Assembly: GCF_024763615.1 (NCBI RefSeq)
Contig: NC_077224.1
Location: 57,298,712-57,362,711 of the forward strand
Direction: 5' to 3'
Length of the DNA: 64,000 nucleotides
Source of the DNA: Phlebotomus papatasi
Lineage: Eukaryota > Arthropoda > Insecta > Diptera > Psychodidae
The stretch's first letter is position 1; each line of letters begins with the position of its first letter. Shown one piece after another: positions 1 through 11,148 of the stretch. The position numbers and the translations under genes are program-made. A model generated the notes under the pieces. That model did no database searches. It had not been told where the DNA came from and worked only from the letters and a program-made list of their open reading frames with translations.

Positions 1-585
1 GACGCTTGAGTTAAATGGATGGTGGTACTTTAAATCAAATTGAGGGGAAAATATTTTTGGGTGTTTGGTGCGCATGCTGATCTTGCTGACTTTTCCAAGT
101 TGTGAAAATGATTCAAAGTGAAAAATCTTGCGCTGATGTTTGGTGTGTGTGAAGACTTTTCTCACAGTCGTAGTCCATCATTCATTCGGTTAGCATCACT
201 TTTAAAATTTGCTCTCTTGATTTTCTTCTTGGGATCTAAGGGGGTTTGTTTTGGGGGATTTTTTATCAAGGGGATTTTTAGGGGGATTGTTTTGGATGGT
301 TTTTTTTAAAGATATAATTTTACGGTTTTGAATTTTTTTTGGATCTTCATGGGAAACGAGGGAAAAAAATTATTTTAGAGAAATTAAATATAGACTGAGA
401 AGTGCTCAGTTTTTGCACGTAGACTTTCCAACGCGACTTAGAACGCGAGGCACAGAGATGGAGGAATTATTTGGGTCAATTTTGTGTTTTAATAATGTAG
501 AAAAGACAGGAATATCTTCTGCGGATTTTTCTTTTTGGGGATTTTTTTTTGTTAGGGTTTTGTGTGATTTTGTGTTTTATTTCAG
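1..585 (+). other. upstream intron of paxillin; no coding feature seen
   Basis: This stretch precedes the first paxillin exon in view and ends in its acceptor. It is AT-rich with T- and G-rich runs. The one short open frame (118-309) is low-complexity Phe/Gly/Leu and has no support. I read it as the end of an intron whose donor lies outside the window. Confidence 0.6.
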
Positions 586-996
586 GTGAACTCCAACAAT
601 CATCGTCATCAGACGGTTACGGACTACGCCAAGCCAAACAAGGGTGTGTCGCATATTCAGCAGTACTCACAAGTGACGACAACCACAACAACAACAACCA
701 ATCAACCCCGTGATCAGTTGGATTCTATGCTTGGAAATTTGCAGGCCAATATGAATCGTCAGGGTGTTACAACGACACAGAAGGGATGCTGCTCGGGTTG
801 CGATAAACCCATTGTGGGGCAGGTGATTACGGCATTGGGCAAGACATGGCATCCGGAACATTTTACGTGCAATCACTGCAATCAGGAATTGGGTACGAGG
901 AATTTCTTTGAGAGAGATGGACATCCCTATTGTGAACCGGACTATCACAATCTCTTCAGTCCACGCTGTGCTTACTGCAATGGAGCTATTCTCGAT
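586..996 (+). CDS. Pax: paxillin exon: linker, LD5 motif, LIM1, start of LIM2
   Basis: A pyrimidine-rich tract ending in TTTCAG (580-585) gives the acceptor. The open frame then reads through a Thr-rich linker, LD5, all of LIM1 (from CSGC to about SPRC) and the first finger of LIM2 (CAYCNGAILD). The donor is GAT followed by GTGAGG at 997, phase 0. The open frame runs on to 1017, but past 996 it no longer resembles paxillin. Confidence 0.9.
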
Positions 997-3900
997 GTGA
1001 GGAACATTTCAAGATAAAATTCGAGATAGAAGGATGTCTTTAGAAAGAGGGTTTAATGGGGATTTTCTTTTTCGTTTTTTTCCTGTTTCTTTTTTTTTGC
1101 AGAAATGTGTGACGGCTCTGGAGAAAACTTGGCATACAGAACATTTCTTCTGTGCTCAGTGTGGTCAACAATTTGGCGAAGAGGGCTTCCATGAGCGTGA
1201 TGGTAAACCCTATTGCCGAAGTGACTACTTTGACATGTTTGCACCAAAATGCAGCGGATGCAATCGAGCTATTATGGAAAATTACATCTCAGCTCTCAAT
1301 GCTCAATGGCATCCATCTTGCTTCGTCTGCCGTGTAAGTAAAAAAAAATTTTTTCTTTCTTTAAAAAAAAATCCTCGCAGATGCGAGGATCAGATTATTA
1401 ATAATTTCTACTTGCAGGATTGCAAAAAACCCGTCCAGGGTAAATCATTCTATTCAATGGAGGGTAAACCTGTTTGCCCACCATGTGTGGAGAATGAGGA
1501 AAATTAAAAAAAAAATATTTTCCCCTGCAACAACAATTATGATTTCTTCCTTTATTGGAAGAGGAGAATTATGATGAAAAATATGTCTCAAAAATCTCGA
1601 AGCAACATTTCTCTTTCAGCCTTAAGAAAAAAATAATAATAATCACAATTACACTAAAAATCACAAGGAAACCAAGAAAAAACATTTCTACTAACACTTC
1701 TCATATTTTTCCTCCCACTTTCTTGGGAAAACTCATTTTGTTTTTTTTTAATTTATTTTGGAAAATCACGAGAAAAAAATTGTAGGAAATTTTGCTCAAT
1801 CTTAGAAGACTTTATTATTGAAACAGGATAGAAATTATAAACTTTGTAATAAAGAAAAATAAAGAAAAAAGAGAGAAAAAACAATAATAAAAAATGAAAA
1901 AAATAGAAAAGAAAATTGCAAGAAGGGGGATGGGAAAAAAAACTATTAAGAAACACTTTTCCCTCAACCTTGAATGGGGGGAGAGAAAGTGCGCGGTTAT
2001 TGTGCACGGGCCGTGATTTACGACCACGAGAGCTCCTTGCATAATAAGCTGTGTCACGTGATGGGTCTTAATTGCGGATTTCCGTGACGTTATTTTCCAA
2101 AATTAACCACAAGCTGACCTCTTCGTGATATTTTTTCACGGCATTTGTATCTATTTTCACCCTAGGCATCATTTTTATGTGTTGTGTTTACGCGTCGCGA
2201 CTCTTTTCTTCTCACATTGTATCTTTCGCATCTTCATGACTTGTCTCAAGACACCAGTAAATTAGGTTCCAATAGGGGAGTGAGAAGCCACATAAATTGG
2301 CCTTATTCCTGAGCAATAGAGAGACTAGCAAAAAAAAGAGTCGAATAGAGGAAAACATCACGGTGTCTCTGCAATTTCTTTTTCTTTTTTTTTCGAAAAA
2401 AAATATCCTTTGACGAATGATGATATTTCTGAAAAATGAAATAAAAATTTTTCAATCAACAAATATCAACATTTCAGCAATCGTCAAAAATTACTCGTTT
2501 GCTCGACTTTTTTTTTGCATGAAAGTAGAAAAAAAAATTTGCCGGGTTTATTTTTCCCGCGCAAAAGAAATGGGCAAGAATAGCATGATTTCGCCCACTG
2601 TCTAGGCCGCAAAAATTGATCTTTATCGCGATTAGTTGTCCTCAGACTCTGAAGGACACTAAATTTCCCGTTGCGTCAAAATACACTGTGGAGAGTGTTT
2701 ATTTAAACACGGTGAAATTCTTCCAAAAATTCAGCACTTATTGCTTCAACAATTTCTGCACAAGCTCAGTTTCGTGATCTTTGCCACAGTTACAACATCA
2801 TGTGAAGTATAATTAAAGAGAATTTAGAGTGCATACAAATCAAATGCACTTCAAACACTGTCACTCAAATCGTTAATTTAGACTCGATGTAAATTATTCC
2901 TTAACAAGTGCAGAAAGAAGCCTCTTTACGACTTTTACTTAAAGGTTAGGGGGTAATGATAAGTTGGCAATGGCCGCGAAATTAAAAATAATCAAACGCT
3001 CTTATTGTCATTTGAGAAAATTCTGCGAAAGCATCTGTTTGAAATATATATTTTTCAGTCTGACGGGTATTTTTACGGGTTTTGGCTAAGTTCTTAATTT
3101 TCGTTTACACTCAAATACCGAGGTGAGCAGAAGTAGATAAGGGGAAGCCTGCTACTTTCGGACGACTCAAGCTTCGGACAACTCAATTCTTTTCTTTTTT
3201 TTTTTGTGAATATGACCCATGCTCTTCTCAGGAAACTTGTGATTCATAAGACTATCTGCAGAAATATAATATTCCAATTGGTTAAATTCATTTAAAATAT
3301 ATTGAAAAAAAAACGAGTTGTTCGAAGCTTTAGTCGTCCGAAGGTAGCGCACTTCCCCCTTATAAAATTCTCCATAAAACACAAAAGATTGTGAAGATGG
3401 AAAAGATGAGAAGGCTTTCAGGCTTCGCACACATTCATACTTCGAACACGGCAGATTTCCCCCATATTACTTTAATGAATCTTATCCAATTTGAAATTTG
3501 TTGCCATAGATAAATTAGTTTAATTTAAATTTAAAATTTTCGGTCATTAAAATTTCATTTAAAAACTTATAACTTAGATGCTATACTTCAAAAGTATTTT
3601 CGCATCATTTACCATTTACCGGTTCTCAACTGATTCGTACCGATTCATAGATCACTGAAAAGATCCCACAAAATAGTTTTAGGAGAAATAAAATTGATCT
3701 TCGGACAGAAATTACTTATCGGTTCATAACCGGTTTATTACAGGTTCGCAACCGACTTGGAACGATTTATACGAAAATCGCGTTGAATCATTCCTAATAA
3801 CGGTTTTTCAAGGTCAAAAGTTAGAAAAGCGTATTTCGCAGTCGAATGGTGCCACGTTGTTCCCGTTGGAAATGTCTTGGAATTCCCGAAAAGCCTGAAC

Positions 3901-6900
3901 TAATTCCATGGACGAAGTATTCTTTTTGACTACCCCGGAAACATATACGAAAATGGAAAAAATAGGAGTCGTTTTCGAAATAAAGCAAAAAAAACATGGT
4001 TTTAGTGAGGAAGGAGGGGGTGGGGAAGGGAGAAAAAGATCGTTGGAGACAATATCCACTTATAGGGGGGGGGGGTCATCGAAGACCGGAAGACGATATC
4101 TCTTGCCGTTTGTGCTACAAGCCGGTGACAAATCTGATCTCTCTTTGGGTTCGAGCAGTAAAAACTGAAAGTTTCATTGTTTATAATATTGCTCAAAAAG
4201 ATACAAAAAAGGATGGTTGTTATCTTACCGTTAGCGTGTTTTATTCCAGTGTTGTTGCCATTTAAAAAAGCGCTCTAAAAGGAATGTTCTAGTCATGAGA
4301 TTGCTAGAGACAAAAATTAAGAACTGCAAGAAGCAGTTACCCGTTATAATTTTTTGTTGCTGTTTATCGTTATTGGTGTTTACTTTTTTTTATTATTTTC
4401 TTAACATTACCTTTATCAATTTATTAATTGTCAACCTTTATTATTTTTTTCAAAAAATCCACATTCGAAATTATTGCACTATTGAAAAAATGCATTTCTC
4501 AGTTTCGTGATCTTCCACACAATTGCAACAGCATGTGTCGTTACGGCAAATAGAGCACCACAATATGTCCAAATTCTTGACATATTGAACATTCTTAACA
4601 TTGCATTTTTAAAATCAATTTGTTAATCGTCCAAAAATTGTCTTTTGCCAGTGTATAGTTCTACAAATTTTTACACTCTTCCCCGTGTCGGATGAATATC
4701 TTCAATCCAAAGGAGCATTTCATGTCTAACATTCATATAATATATTGGGTGACATTCAATTTATTTATCAAACCGAAAATGTGTCCAATGTGAAAAATCT
4801 ATTCCTGGCACCCATCGCAGATAGAAACAGTTTTTCACATCACCCATGATGAAATTTTCTTCTATGAAAATTATATATAAATTTTTCAAATAATATAAAC
4901 ATACAAGAGTTGAACATGATGTGGGTGATATGAATAATTTTTGCATATTAATTCTCTACCAATTTTCATTATTTTACTGCCTGAAGAGGCATGGCCTCGA
5001 AATTTACCAAACAAACATTTCAAAATTTGCTGAATTAAATTTTATTTGTGAGAATGTAATCTTTCATCTTTCTCTTGACCTTTTTGGTGCGAAAATTTAG
5101 AGACTTTTACTGCCAATGACAGAAACCCTATTCTTTTCGTGCTATTTTGAAAGTTGACAGAGATTTATTGAAATTTGTAACGGCTTGTACTTTGTTGCGA
5201 ACTTTTCGTCTCTATAGCCTTCTCCTGTCATCATTAGAACCATTAGAACAATTTAATTAATATAGAGAAATCATACCTAAAGAAAAATATGATATCGATA
5301 ATTTTATGTTCTTTTTAAAGCAATAAAAGAACAATCTTTTTGTCAATTGTTGACGATCAGTTGATTTTTTTGTGATAAAATTACAAACACATTTAAATAA
5401 TAAAATTATAGTGTCTAGTCTTGATAATGACGAGTTTAATGTGAATTTAATTAGCGTGTAATTAAGGCTAAGAAATTAAAGCAGAAAGTTGACAGTTTTT
5501 TTTGGTTTTATTATAATAGCTTTTTTAATATACACGAAGTGGAAAACATTCAACAATTTAAATTTTTCAAATGTTGCAGCCTAAATTAACTAAGATTCTT
5601 TATTTAAACTTAATTTGCTATTAAGGCTGATTCATATTTGAAAATAATTCAAATTATGCTAAAAGAAAAATAACAATAGATCTAGACAAAAACTCTTTTT
5701 ATGAAGGCATTATTTAATTTTTTTCATGAAACTGAGTCTTATCACATTACATAGTGTAATTTAGCTTCACAATTGGTTCGTGTAGCTAAATTTTATAACG
5801 GTAAGGTCAAATTCCACTCAAAAATAGAAGAAATAACCCTACTTCAAAGGTACCTCATTTCAAAGGTGACCCATTTCCCTCTAAATGGATCCACAATTGC
5901 TAAAAGAGTTAAAATCTCTTAAGCGATCTCTCATTAGGTGTTACGAAATTTAAAATATTTCTTGTAATTCTCAATGTAAACTACTCAAATGTCTTGTTAT
6001 TTAAAATGAGAAAATTTTTATATTTGAGGTTATGTAAAGCTTAACCTAAAAGAATCTTGCCATGAATTAGAAGGTTAAATATTTCAGAATTTTGTAGATG
6101 CAAGTTTGTAATAGGAATTCGATTTTAAACTACTTTAAATTCTGAACATGAAACAGGTATCTGAAATAAAAATGAAATGTTTTGGATATTACAAGAAACT
6201 ATAAATTTTACATTAAGACATTAAGATTTTCTTTTCTGCTTTATATTTCTCAGTCTTAAATTTTAATGGTTAAGTAAATCAATATAAATAAAAAGCCAAT
6301 TGATACACATTAACATTAAAAAAATTCACCTTTTAAGATGTTATTATTGCCAGATGCCTTTTAATGCCTAGCGCACAATAACTTTTGTTTGTAAACATGT
6401 TTTCATAATTCCCTATGAGAGAGAGCGAGTCGACTAGATCTACGTTTCATTCACTCTCACTGAAATGTCAAAAACATGTTTACAAAACAAAAGTTATTGT
6501 GCGCTGGGCAAAAGATGTTATTGTTGCCATTTTTTTTTATATTGTTCAATTTACAATTTTTTTTATTCAATTTACAAGCGTCTGAGAAATATGTCCCTTT
6601 AGAGGCTTTAATCAAACTTCCGTACGATCTTGCCAATTGCACCACGAACCCCCTTCTTCTAAGATGTTCTCTCTCTTTTGAGTGGGGCACCTTTGAAATT
6701 TTGATTTTTTTCCTATGTTTAAGTGGAACTGAGCCTTAGCTTCTCAATCTGTTTGTGCAGCTAAATTATATCACGATAGGGCTCAATTTTGTTTAAAAAT
6801 AGGTGAAAAATCCGAATTTCAAAGGTACCCCACTTTCAAAGGTGCCCCACTTCCCTCTAGCCTTCTTCCCAGAGGTGTTTTTCCAACACGACGCATCATC

Positions 6901-9900
6901 AACCCTTTATGATCTTTCTGATACTTTACAATTTTCATATCACTTTAAGATTTGTTTAACAGTTGTCTCTGATAGAACACAGCTGCCCCATTTCACCCTA
7001 TTATTAGGTGAGATTCTTAACAATCTCACCTACTATAATCCTAACAAAATTTCATGTCGTCCGATCGACCTCAAATTTGGCCAAAATGTGTTTCAGCACT
7101 TCCTGATCACGAATATATATGTGGCTAATTTACGTTCCCGGCCGGCCGGCCGGCCGGCCGCTCTTTGGAGCTTAATAGCTCCTAAACTAAAAAAGATATC
7201 GACTTGCGGTTTTCGGCAAAGGTTATATATCGGGTGAAAATTGCAACTTGGTGCACAGACCCCCCACCCCCCACCCCTCCTTCCGCCATTTTGAAGACCC
7301 CCCTTTTTTTGTTTTCTCAATAGTTCCGCCCCTATGGCATTCAGCGGACTCAAATTTTAGTATGTTATAGCTGGGCCTTAGAGCTTTCCATCAATACCAA
7401 ACTTAAGGTCCCCCGACCCCCCTGACCCGAGCTATAAGGGTCCAAAAAAAATTTCTTAAAATGGCCATAACTCCGGTTCTAATTGTCAGAATTTAAAAAG
7501 TGAGGGCTTTTTGGAAAGCTCTCGTGAAATTCCACTTCCCCTTCTAACATCGCAAGTTCATAAAACCACCGCTAGGGGCGCTTTTTTTAAAAAGAAAATT
7601 TTTAAATCTTAAAAGTTAAATAACTCAAAAATTCCATTGTGCATCGGGCTGAAAATTTAGTATGTTGTAGCCGTTGATTATACCTATCAAACAAAAAAAA
7701 CCTTAAGTCGATCCATAACCCCTGACCCGAGCTATAAGGGGTCAAAGTTCGAACATTGACCGGCCTCTATCTCCGGTTCTAATTAACATAGCGACCTAAA
7801 TTTTACCTTTTTGGTTTCGTCTCGATGAGCACTTTCAGATGGAAGTTCAAAAAGTCACCACAGGTGGCGCTGTGATAGCGTCAAAATTCATCGAAATTCA
7901 AAGTCACTTTTCTCAAAAACGGCATTGTGCAAGTTAATGAAATTTTAGTATGTTGTAGTCCAGTCTAGGACGTTTCCAAAATGGTGCGTATGCGCGCTGT
8001 GGTTTCAATAGAACCGGAGATATGAGGGGTCAAAGTTCACGAAATTCAAAAAATCATATCTCCGGTTCTATGTGACCGATTTTGATGAATGAGGGCTTAA
8101 ACGAAAGATCTCACCAAATGCTACAACTTTCTAGAATGTTTGAACTTCGTGGGACCAACACCAGGGGCACCACAGTCGAAAAACCAATTTCAATATCACA
8201 TAACCTCAATTATCTCGACTGTCGCTGAACCGATTTTGATGATTACTTCAACATAATTGTAGAGCACATTTGTCTCTACATTTCGTCCATACATCATTTT
8301 CCGCTCAGACTACGCTATCACTCCGATTTTGCCGTTTAAGTGTGAAAAAATTGATTTTTCCCATAATAACGCTTTGAAATCACTCAGATGCCAATTTGAC
8401 TGCCTCTACTCCACCAAGACACTTAAAATAGGGTTTTAAATGGAAAGTCCCGCAAAATACAACAATTCTTTGATATAGTTGAAGTTCAACAAATGACTAC
8501 TTGGGGCACTCTGATGGATGAAAAAACGAGTTAAGAAACAAAAAACCTCGCTTATCTTGGCTTCTGAGTAATCGCTGAGATCATGTTCTATGGGAAAATT
8601 ATAGAGAACATTCTGGTCTACATTTCACCCATATAACACTTTTCTGTCAGTTCATCCAAATCCTTGACATTTTGGTTCAAATACAAAACTTGTATAATTT
8701 CACGAATTTGGTTCAAGATAACTGAATGGCGTCTCCCTACTTCAGCATCAAATCGAATTTGCATGCACTCCGAGTTAGCTCACGTTAAGAATCTCACCTA
8801 CATAAGCCGGTTAGGATTATCTGTCCCTTTTATTTTTATACCCTATTTTTGTATCTATTTATTTTCTCATAAAGCTCTTACATTTTATATTTGTTGAAAA
8901 TTTATAAATCTCTGTAATGTTGATTAATTATGATGATTTAAAAAGTAAATGTGTTAAATTTTGAGGGGGTTCTTTGAATACCACAAGTGAATATCTCTAA
9001 TCGTCTGGCTTGTAAATCACGATATGCTCTAAAGCTATTCCTATTTCAAAATAATCAATAAAAAAAGTTTTTAGAGCAATGAAGTATTCATTTAGGATAG
9101 TGCTATTGATTCGGTAAAAAATAATATTCATTTACACAAAAAAGGCTAATAATAGGTTGACATGTTGTCTTCATTATTAGATAAAATCAATATCAATTCT
9201 ATGTTTTCAGCAAATTTTATTATTTTTTGTTCAAATTGAAGGAAAAATGTTTAAATTTGAGACTATAGTTCTACGTCATTTTTTTGTTTAAACTTTTTTT
9301 TTACTAAATACATGTGAGCGATAATTACAGTGAATGATTTTATAAATTTTACTTCAATTTTATTATAAACATCCTGACATGTGTACGATGATAGTTATTA
9401 TTTTAGTGTCATGAAATGTTTAAATTAATGTTTCTTTTTATTCTATATCATTTACCATATACTTTTCTGCAGATGATTTCTTTTTCTTGCACAAATTTGG
9501 CATTTCAAATGAATTTTAATGTTTTTCTATTGAATCAACAATTTTATCGAATTTTAGAGCCAAAATTCTGTCACTAAAACATGTGAGGTGATAATTATTA
9601 ATAATTTGGCTCAATCTGCGAAGGAAATTGCGAATTAGTTTATGACGTTGAATTTATCAATTTACGTCGCGTGATTTATTTTGATTTGTTGTGTTAATTT
9701 TTTCTTGCAGGACTGCCGACAACCTTTCCAGGGTGGCTCCTTCTTCGATCACGAGGGTTTGCCATACTGTGAGACTCATTATCATGCTAAGCGTGGTTCT
9801 CTTTGTGCTGGATGTTCAAAGCCTATCACTGGACGCTGTATCACGGCTATGTTCAGGAAATTCCATCCAGAACATTTTGTTTGTGCATTTTGCCTGAAGC

Positions 9901-9977
9901 AACTCAACAAGGGCACCTTCAAGGAACAGAATGACAAGCCCTATTGCCATCCGTGCTTCGACAAATTATTTGGCTAA
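586..9977 (+). CDS. Pax: paxillin, 3' part of gene (LD5 and LIM1-LIM4), spliced
   Basis: Paxillin is a focal-adhesion scaffold that links integrins to the actin cytoskeleton; its LIM domains target it to adhesions. The spliced product (586-996, 1103-1333, then 1418-1507 or 9711-9977) shows a leucine-rich LD motif (LDSMLGNLQANMNRQG), the LD5 type, directly followed by LIM domains with their CX2C, HX2C and CX2C zinc ligands. LIM1 lies in the first exon, LIM2 spans the first and second, LIM3 spans the second and last, and LIM4 lies only in the 9711-9977 exon. Order and wording match the paxillin family closely. The N-terminal LD1-LD4 part is not seen, so the gene starts upstream of the window. 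A run of eight threonines precedes LD5. Two alternative 3' ends are possible. Family identity is very secure; isoform use is inferred. Confidence 0.95.
1103..1333 (+). CDS. Pax: paxillin exon: rest of LIM2 and first finger of LIM3
   Basis: The acceptor is TTTTGCAG at 1095-1102 and the donor is CGT followed by GTAAGT at 1334. The 77 codons (KCVTALEKTWH to SCFVCR) join in phase 0 on both sides. Intron 997-1102 is 106 bp. The exon completes LIM2 and contributes the CX2C, HX2C and CX2C part of LIM3, so LIM3 needs one of the two last exons to fold. Confidence 0.93.
1418..1507 (+). CDS. Pax: paxillin alternative last exon, short isoform (ends after LIM3)
   Basis: The acceptor CTTGCAG ends at 1417 after an 84-bp intron. 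The exon codes 29 residues, DCKKPVQGKSFYSMEG followed by KPVCPPC and an acidic tail, then TAA at 1505-1507. Joined to CFVCR, it supplies the remaining LIM3 ligands: C, 17 residues, then CX2C. The isoform would therefore have three intact LIM domains and no LIM4. AATAAA signals at 1848-1853 and 1858-1863 could end this transcript. Splice sites, reading phase and zinc spacing all fit, so I take it as a real alternative end; expression is not shown. Confidence 0.8.
   Translation, partial: DCKKPVQGKSFYSMEGKPVCPPCVENEEN
1848..1863 (+). terminator. candidate polyadenylation signals for short paxillin isoform
   Basis: Two AATAAA hexamers (1848-1853, 1858-1863) lie about 340 bp after the short-isoform stop codon. 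This is a position-only inference in an A-rich stretch. Confidence 0.35.
3137..3362. repeat. foldback MITE, TAAGGGGAA ends
   Basis: The left arm (TTCGGACGACTCAAGCTTCG within 3158-3177) is mirrored at 3320-3345 (CGAAGCTTTAGTCGTCCG). The outer ends are TAAGGGGAAG and CTTCCCCCTTA. The following 3411-3480 resembles the arms of the foldback element at 48866-49322, so two related elements may abut here. Confidence 0.65.
5755..5883. repeat. dispersed repeat, copy 1 of local duplicate
   Basis: The segment from TTTAGCTTCACAATTGG to CCATTTCCCTCTA closely resembles 6735-6860, including TTCAAAGGTACC followed by TTTCAAAGGTG. A reversed piece (GTGGGGCACCTTTGAAA) at 6683-6699 suggests that the family is a foldback element ending in TAGAGGGAA. 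Confidence 0.6.
6366..6510. mobile_element. 145-bp MITE (family with GCGCACAATAAC ends), copy 1
   Basis: Terminal inverted repeats of about 35 bp start TGCCYAGCGCACAATAAC and run to GTAAACATGTTTT. The interior GAGAGCGAGTCGACTAGAT and CACTCTCACTGAAATGTCAA recurs in the tandem copies at 29770-30066. The copy is flanked by a near-identical 18-bp direct repeat (6335-6352 and 6512-6529, AAGATGTTATTRTTGCCA). Confidence 0.85.
6735..6860. repeat. dispersed repeat, copy 2 of local duplicate
   Basis: This is the second copy of the 5755-5883 segment. With the reversed fragment at 6683-6699 it forms a small inverted repeat, which supports a mobile origin. Confidence 0.6.
7005..8827 (+). mobile_element. 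1.8-kb non-autonomous element with modular interior, copy A
   Basis: The element begins with a hairpin (TAGGTGAGATTCTTAAC, then AATCTCACCTA) and ends near GCCGGTTAGGATTATCTGTCCC. A near-identical copy in the opposite orientation lies at 61796-63612. The interior repeats degenerate modules of roughly 250-330 bp. These carry ATCTCCGGTTCTA-like boxes, ATTTTAGTATGTTGTAG boxes and 'GGGCGCC'-like boxes, and a (GGCC)n tract lies near 7139-7160. No transposase is visible. A 76-codon frame shared by both copies differs only at changes that alter the protein, so I do not call it a gene. The superfamily is unknown. Confidence 0.8.
9711..9977 (+). CDS. Pax: paxillin alternative last exon, long isoform (second finger of LIM3 plus LIM4)
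   Basis: The acceptor TTTCTTGCAG ends at 9710. The 88 codons begin DCRQPFQGGSFFDHEG, complete LIM3 (CX17CX2H), then give a full LIM4 (CAGC through PYCHPC) and end KLFG with TAA at 9975-9977. This is the standard paxillin C-terminus, very close to that of vertebrates. The exon lies 8.2 kb beyond the short alternative exon and competes with it for the donor at 1334. An AATAAA at 10118-10123 is a likely polyadenylation signal. Confidence 0.95.
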   Translation, partial: DCRQPFQGGSFFDHEGLPYCETHYHAKRGSLCAGCSKPITGRCITAMFRKFHPEHFVCAFCLKQLNKGTFKEQNDKPYCHPCFDKLFG

Positions 9978-10117
9978 GATCCCAAATAATCTCAATCTAC
10001 GTCCCCATCCACCCCCCTCCCACTTCCCAGTTGACGGAGAATTTTCAAATGGAGCATCGCAGGTAAAAGATGATTGATTAATTCTTCGCATGAGTCACAA
10101 AAGGTAGAACTCCGTAA

Positions 10118-10123
10118 AATAAA
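10118..10123 (+). terminator. candidate polyadenylation signal for long paxillin isoform
   Basis: AATAAA occurs 141 bp after the stop codon at 9977; a second AATAAA lies at 10470-10475. Either could end the long transcript. Confidence 0.4.
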
Positions 10124-10928
10124 CAGACCATAATTCACCCACTTTCATCCCCCCTCAACTCCCTTAAAAGATAACAAAAGAAACAAGACAAAGTCTCCAC
10201 GAACAATTTAATCAATTAAATGGATACAAAGTAGATTTTTTAATGAATGATGAAAACACGCGTAGAAGTTTTTTCTAATATAATTCCTCATACGGTGAAA
10301 AAAATAATAATAACTCAGAATAATCCTCAAAGATTAACATATTAATTTGCTTTATAATCTTCTATCAGAGGTATATCAGTTAAGAAAAAAAAGCAAAAAC
10401 AAAGTGTAGAAGATATTAAAAATGAGTTTGCAGTAATGAAAAAAAAATCAGTAAGTCTTCTATTTATCTAATAAAAGAAAATTATTTGTGCCAATTCTAA
10501 CTTACACCGTAATCCTTTGATTCTGTCATCTCATGAATGATTTTTTTTAAAAATAATTTTTATTGATATATTTGTTAATTATTGTATATTTTTATTTTAT
10601 ATATTATGCGACAGAGAATGGATAAGAATGTAGTTAGAATATATCCTCGTAACACATTTAACTCGTTATTTGAAAGTAATAGAAAAGAAATTATAATCAA
10701 TAAATTATGCCTCAATGACACTAAAAGTCTGTTTTCTTGCTCGGAAAAGTTGGTGGAAAATGGTCACAAGTCAATGGAGAAGGTGTTTTCAGAGTTTTCT
10801 ATTTAGGGCTCTTCATCTATTATAGACTTTTGACTTCAGGAAGTTGAGAAAATCAATAGATTGATTGGTGATTTTCTTAGTCAATAGCGCTTTACGAAAT
10901 TCTTAAAGGCAACCATTGATTTAGTATT

Positions 10929-11148
10929 TAGGGGAAAATACTCTCCCTTCGAACGTTCATGCATCCGTATAATGTGAATTTCTTTTATTTTTCCTAACAG
11001 ACTTACACATAATTATCACATAATTTATCAATAATTGATAATAACCTAACTAATATTTAATAAAAGTGTTTAAGTCTCTTAGGAAAATTTAAAGAAAATT
11101 CACATTATTCGAAGGCATGAACGTTCGAAAGGAGAGTACTTTCCCCTA
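10929..11148. repeat. foldback MITE, TAGGGGAAA ends
   Basis: The left end is TAGGGGAAAATACTCTCC with CTTCGAACGTTCATGC; the right end is its reverse complement (GCATGAACGTTCGAAAGGAG, then TACTTTCCCCTA). The arms extend inward through AATGTGAATTTC and GAAAATTCACATT. Confidence 0.8.

Larger units (their letters stand above)
1508..9710 (+). other. short-isoform 3' UTR and large paxillin intron, repeat-filled
   Basis: For the long isoform the intron runs from 1334 to 9710. It holds a foldback element at 3137-3362, a near-duplicated segment (5755-5883 and 6735-6860), a MITE at 6366-6510 and the 1.8-kb element at 7005-8827. A degenerate repeat with ACCGGTTC and GGTTCATAACCGG motifs (about 3590-4110) recurs near 13490-13860. 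A block around 2770-2805 (TTTCGTGATCTTTGCCACA) recurs near 4503-4540. A run of 11 G occurs near 4066. I see no further gene. Confidence 0.6.

Noticed and set aside
667..948. Minus-strand 93-codon frame over paxillin exon
   Set aside because: It is the antisense shadow of the LIM1 exon.
7138..7162. GGCC tract as a CpG-type promoter
   Set aside because: It is an internal simple repeat of the 1.8-kb element, present in both copies.
6803..7237. 144-codon open frame as a gene
   Set aside because: It runs from one repeat into the 1.8-kb element and through a GGCC tract, and its second half is shared with copy B with only protein-changing differences.
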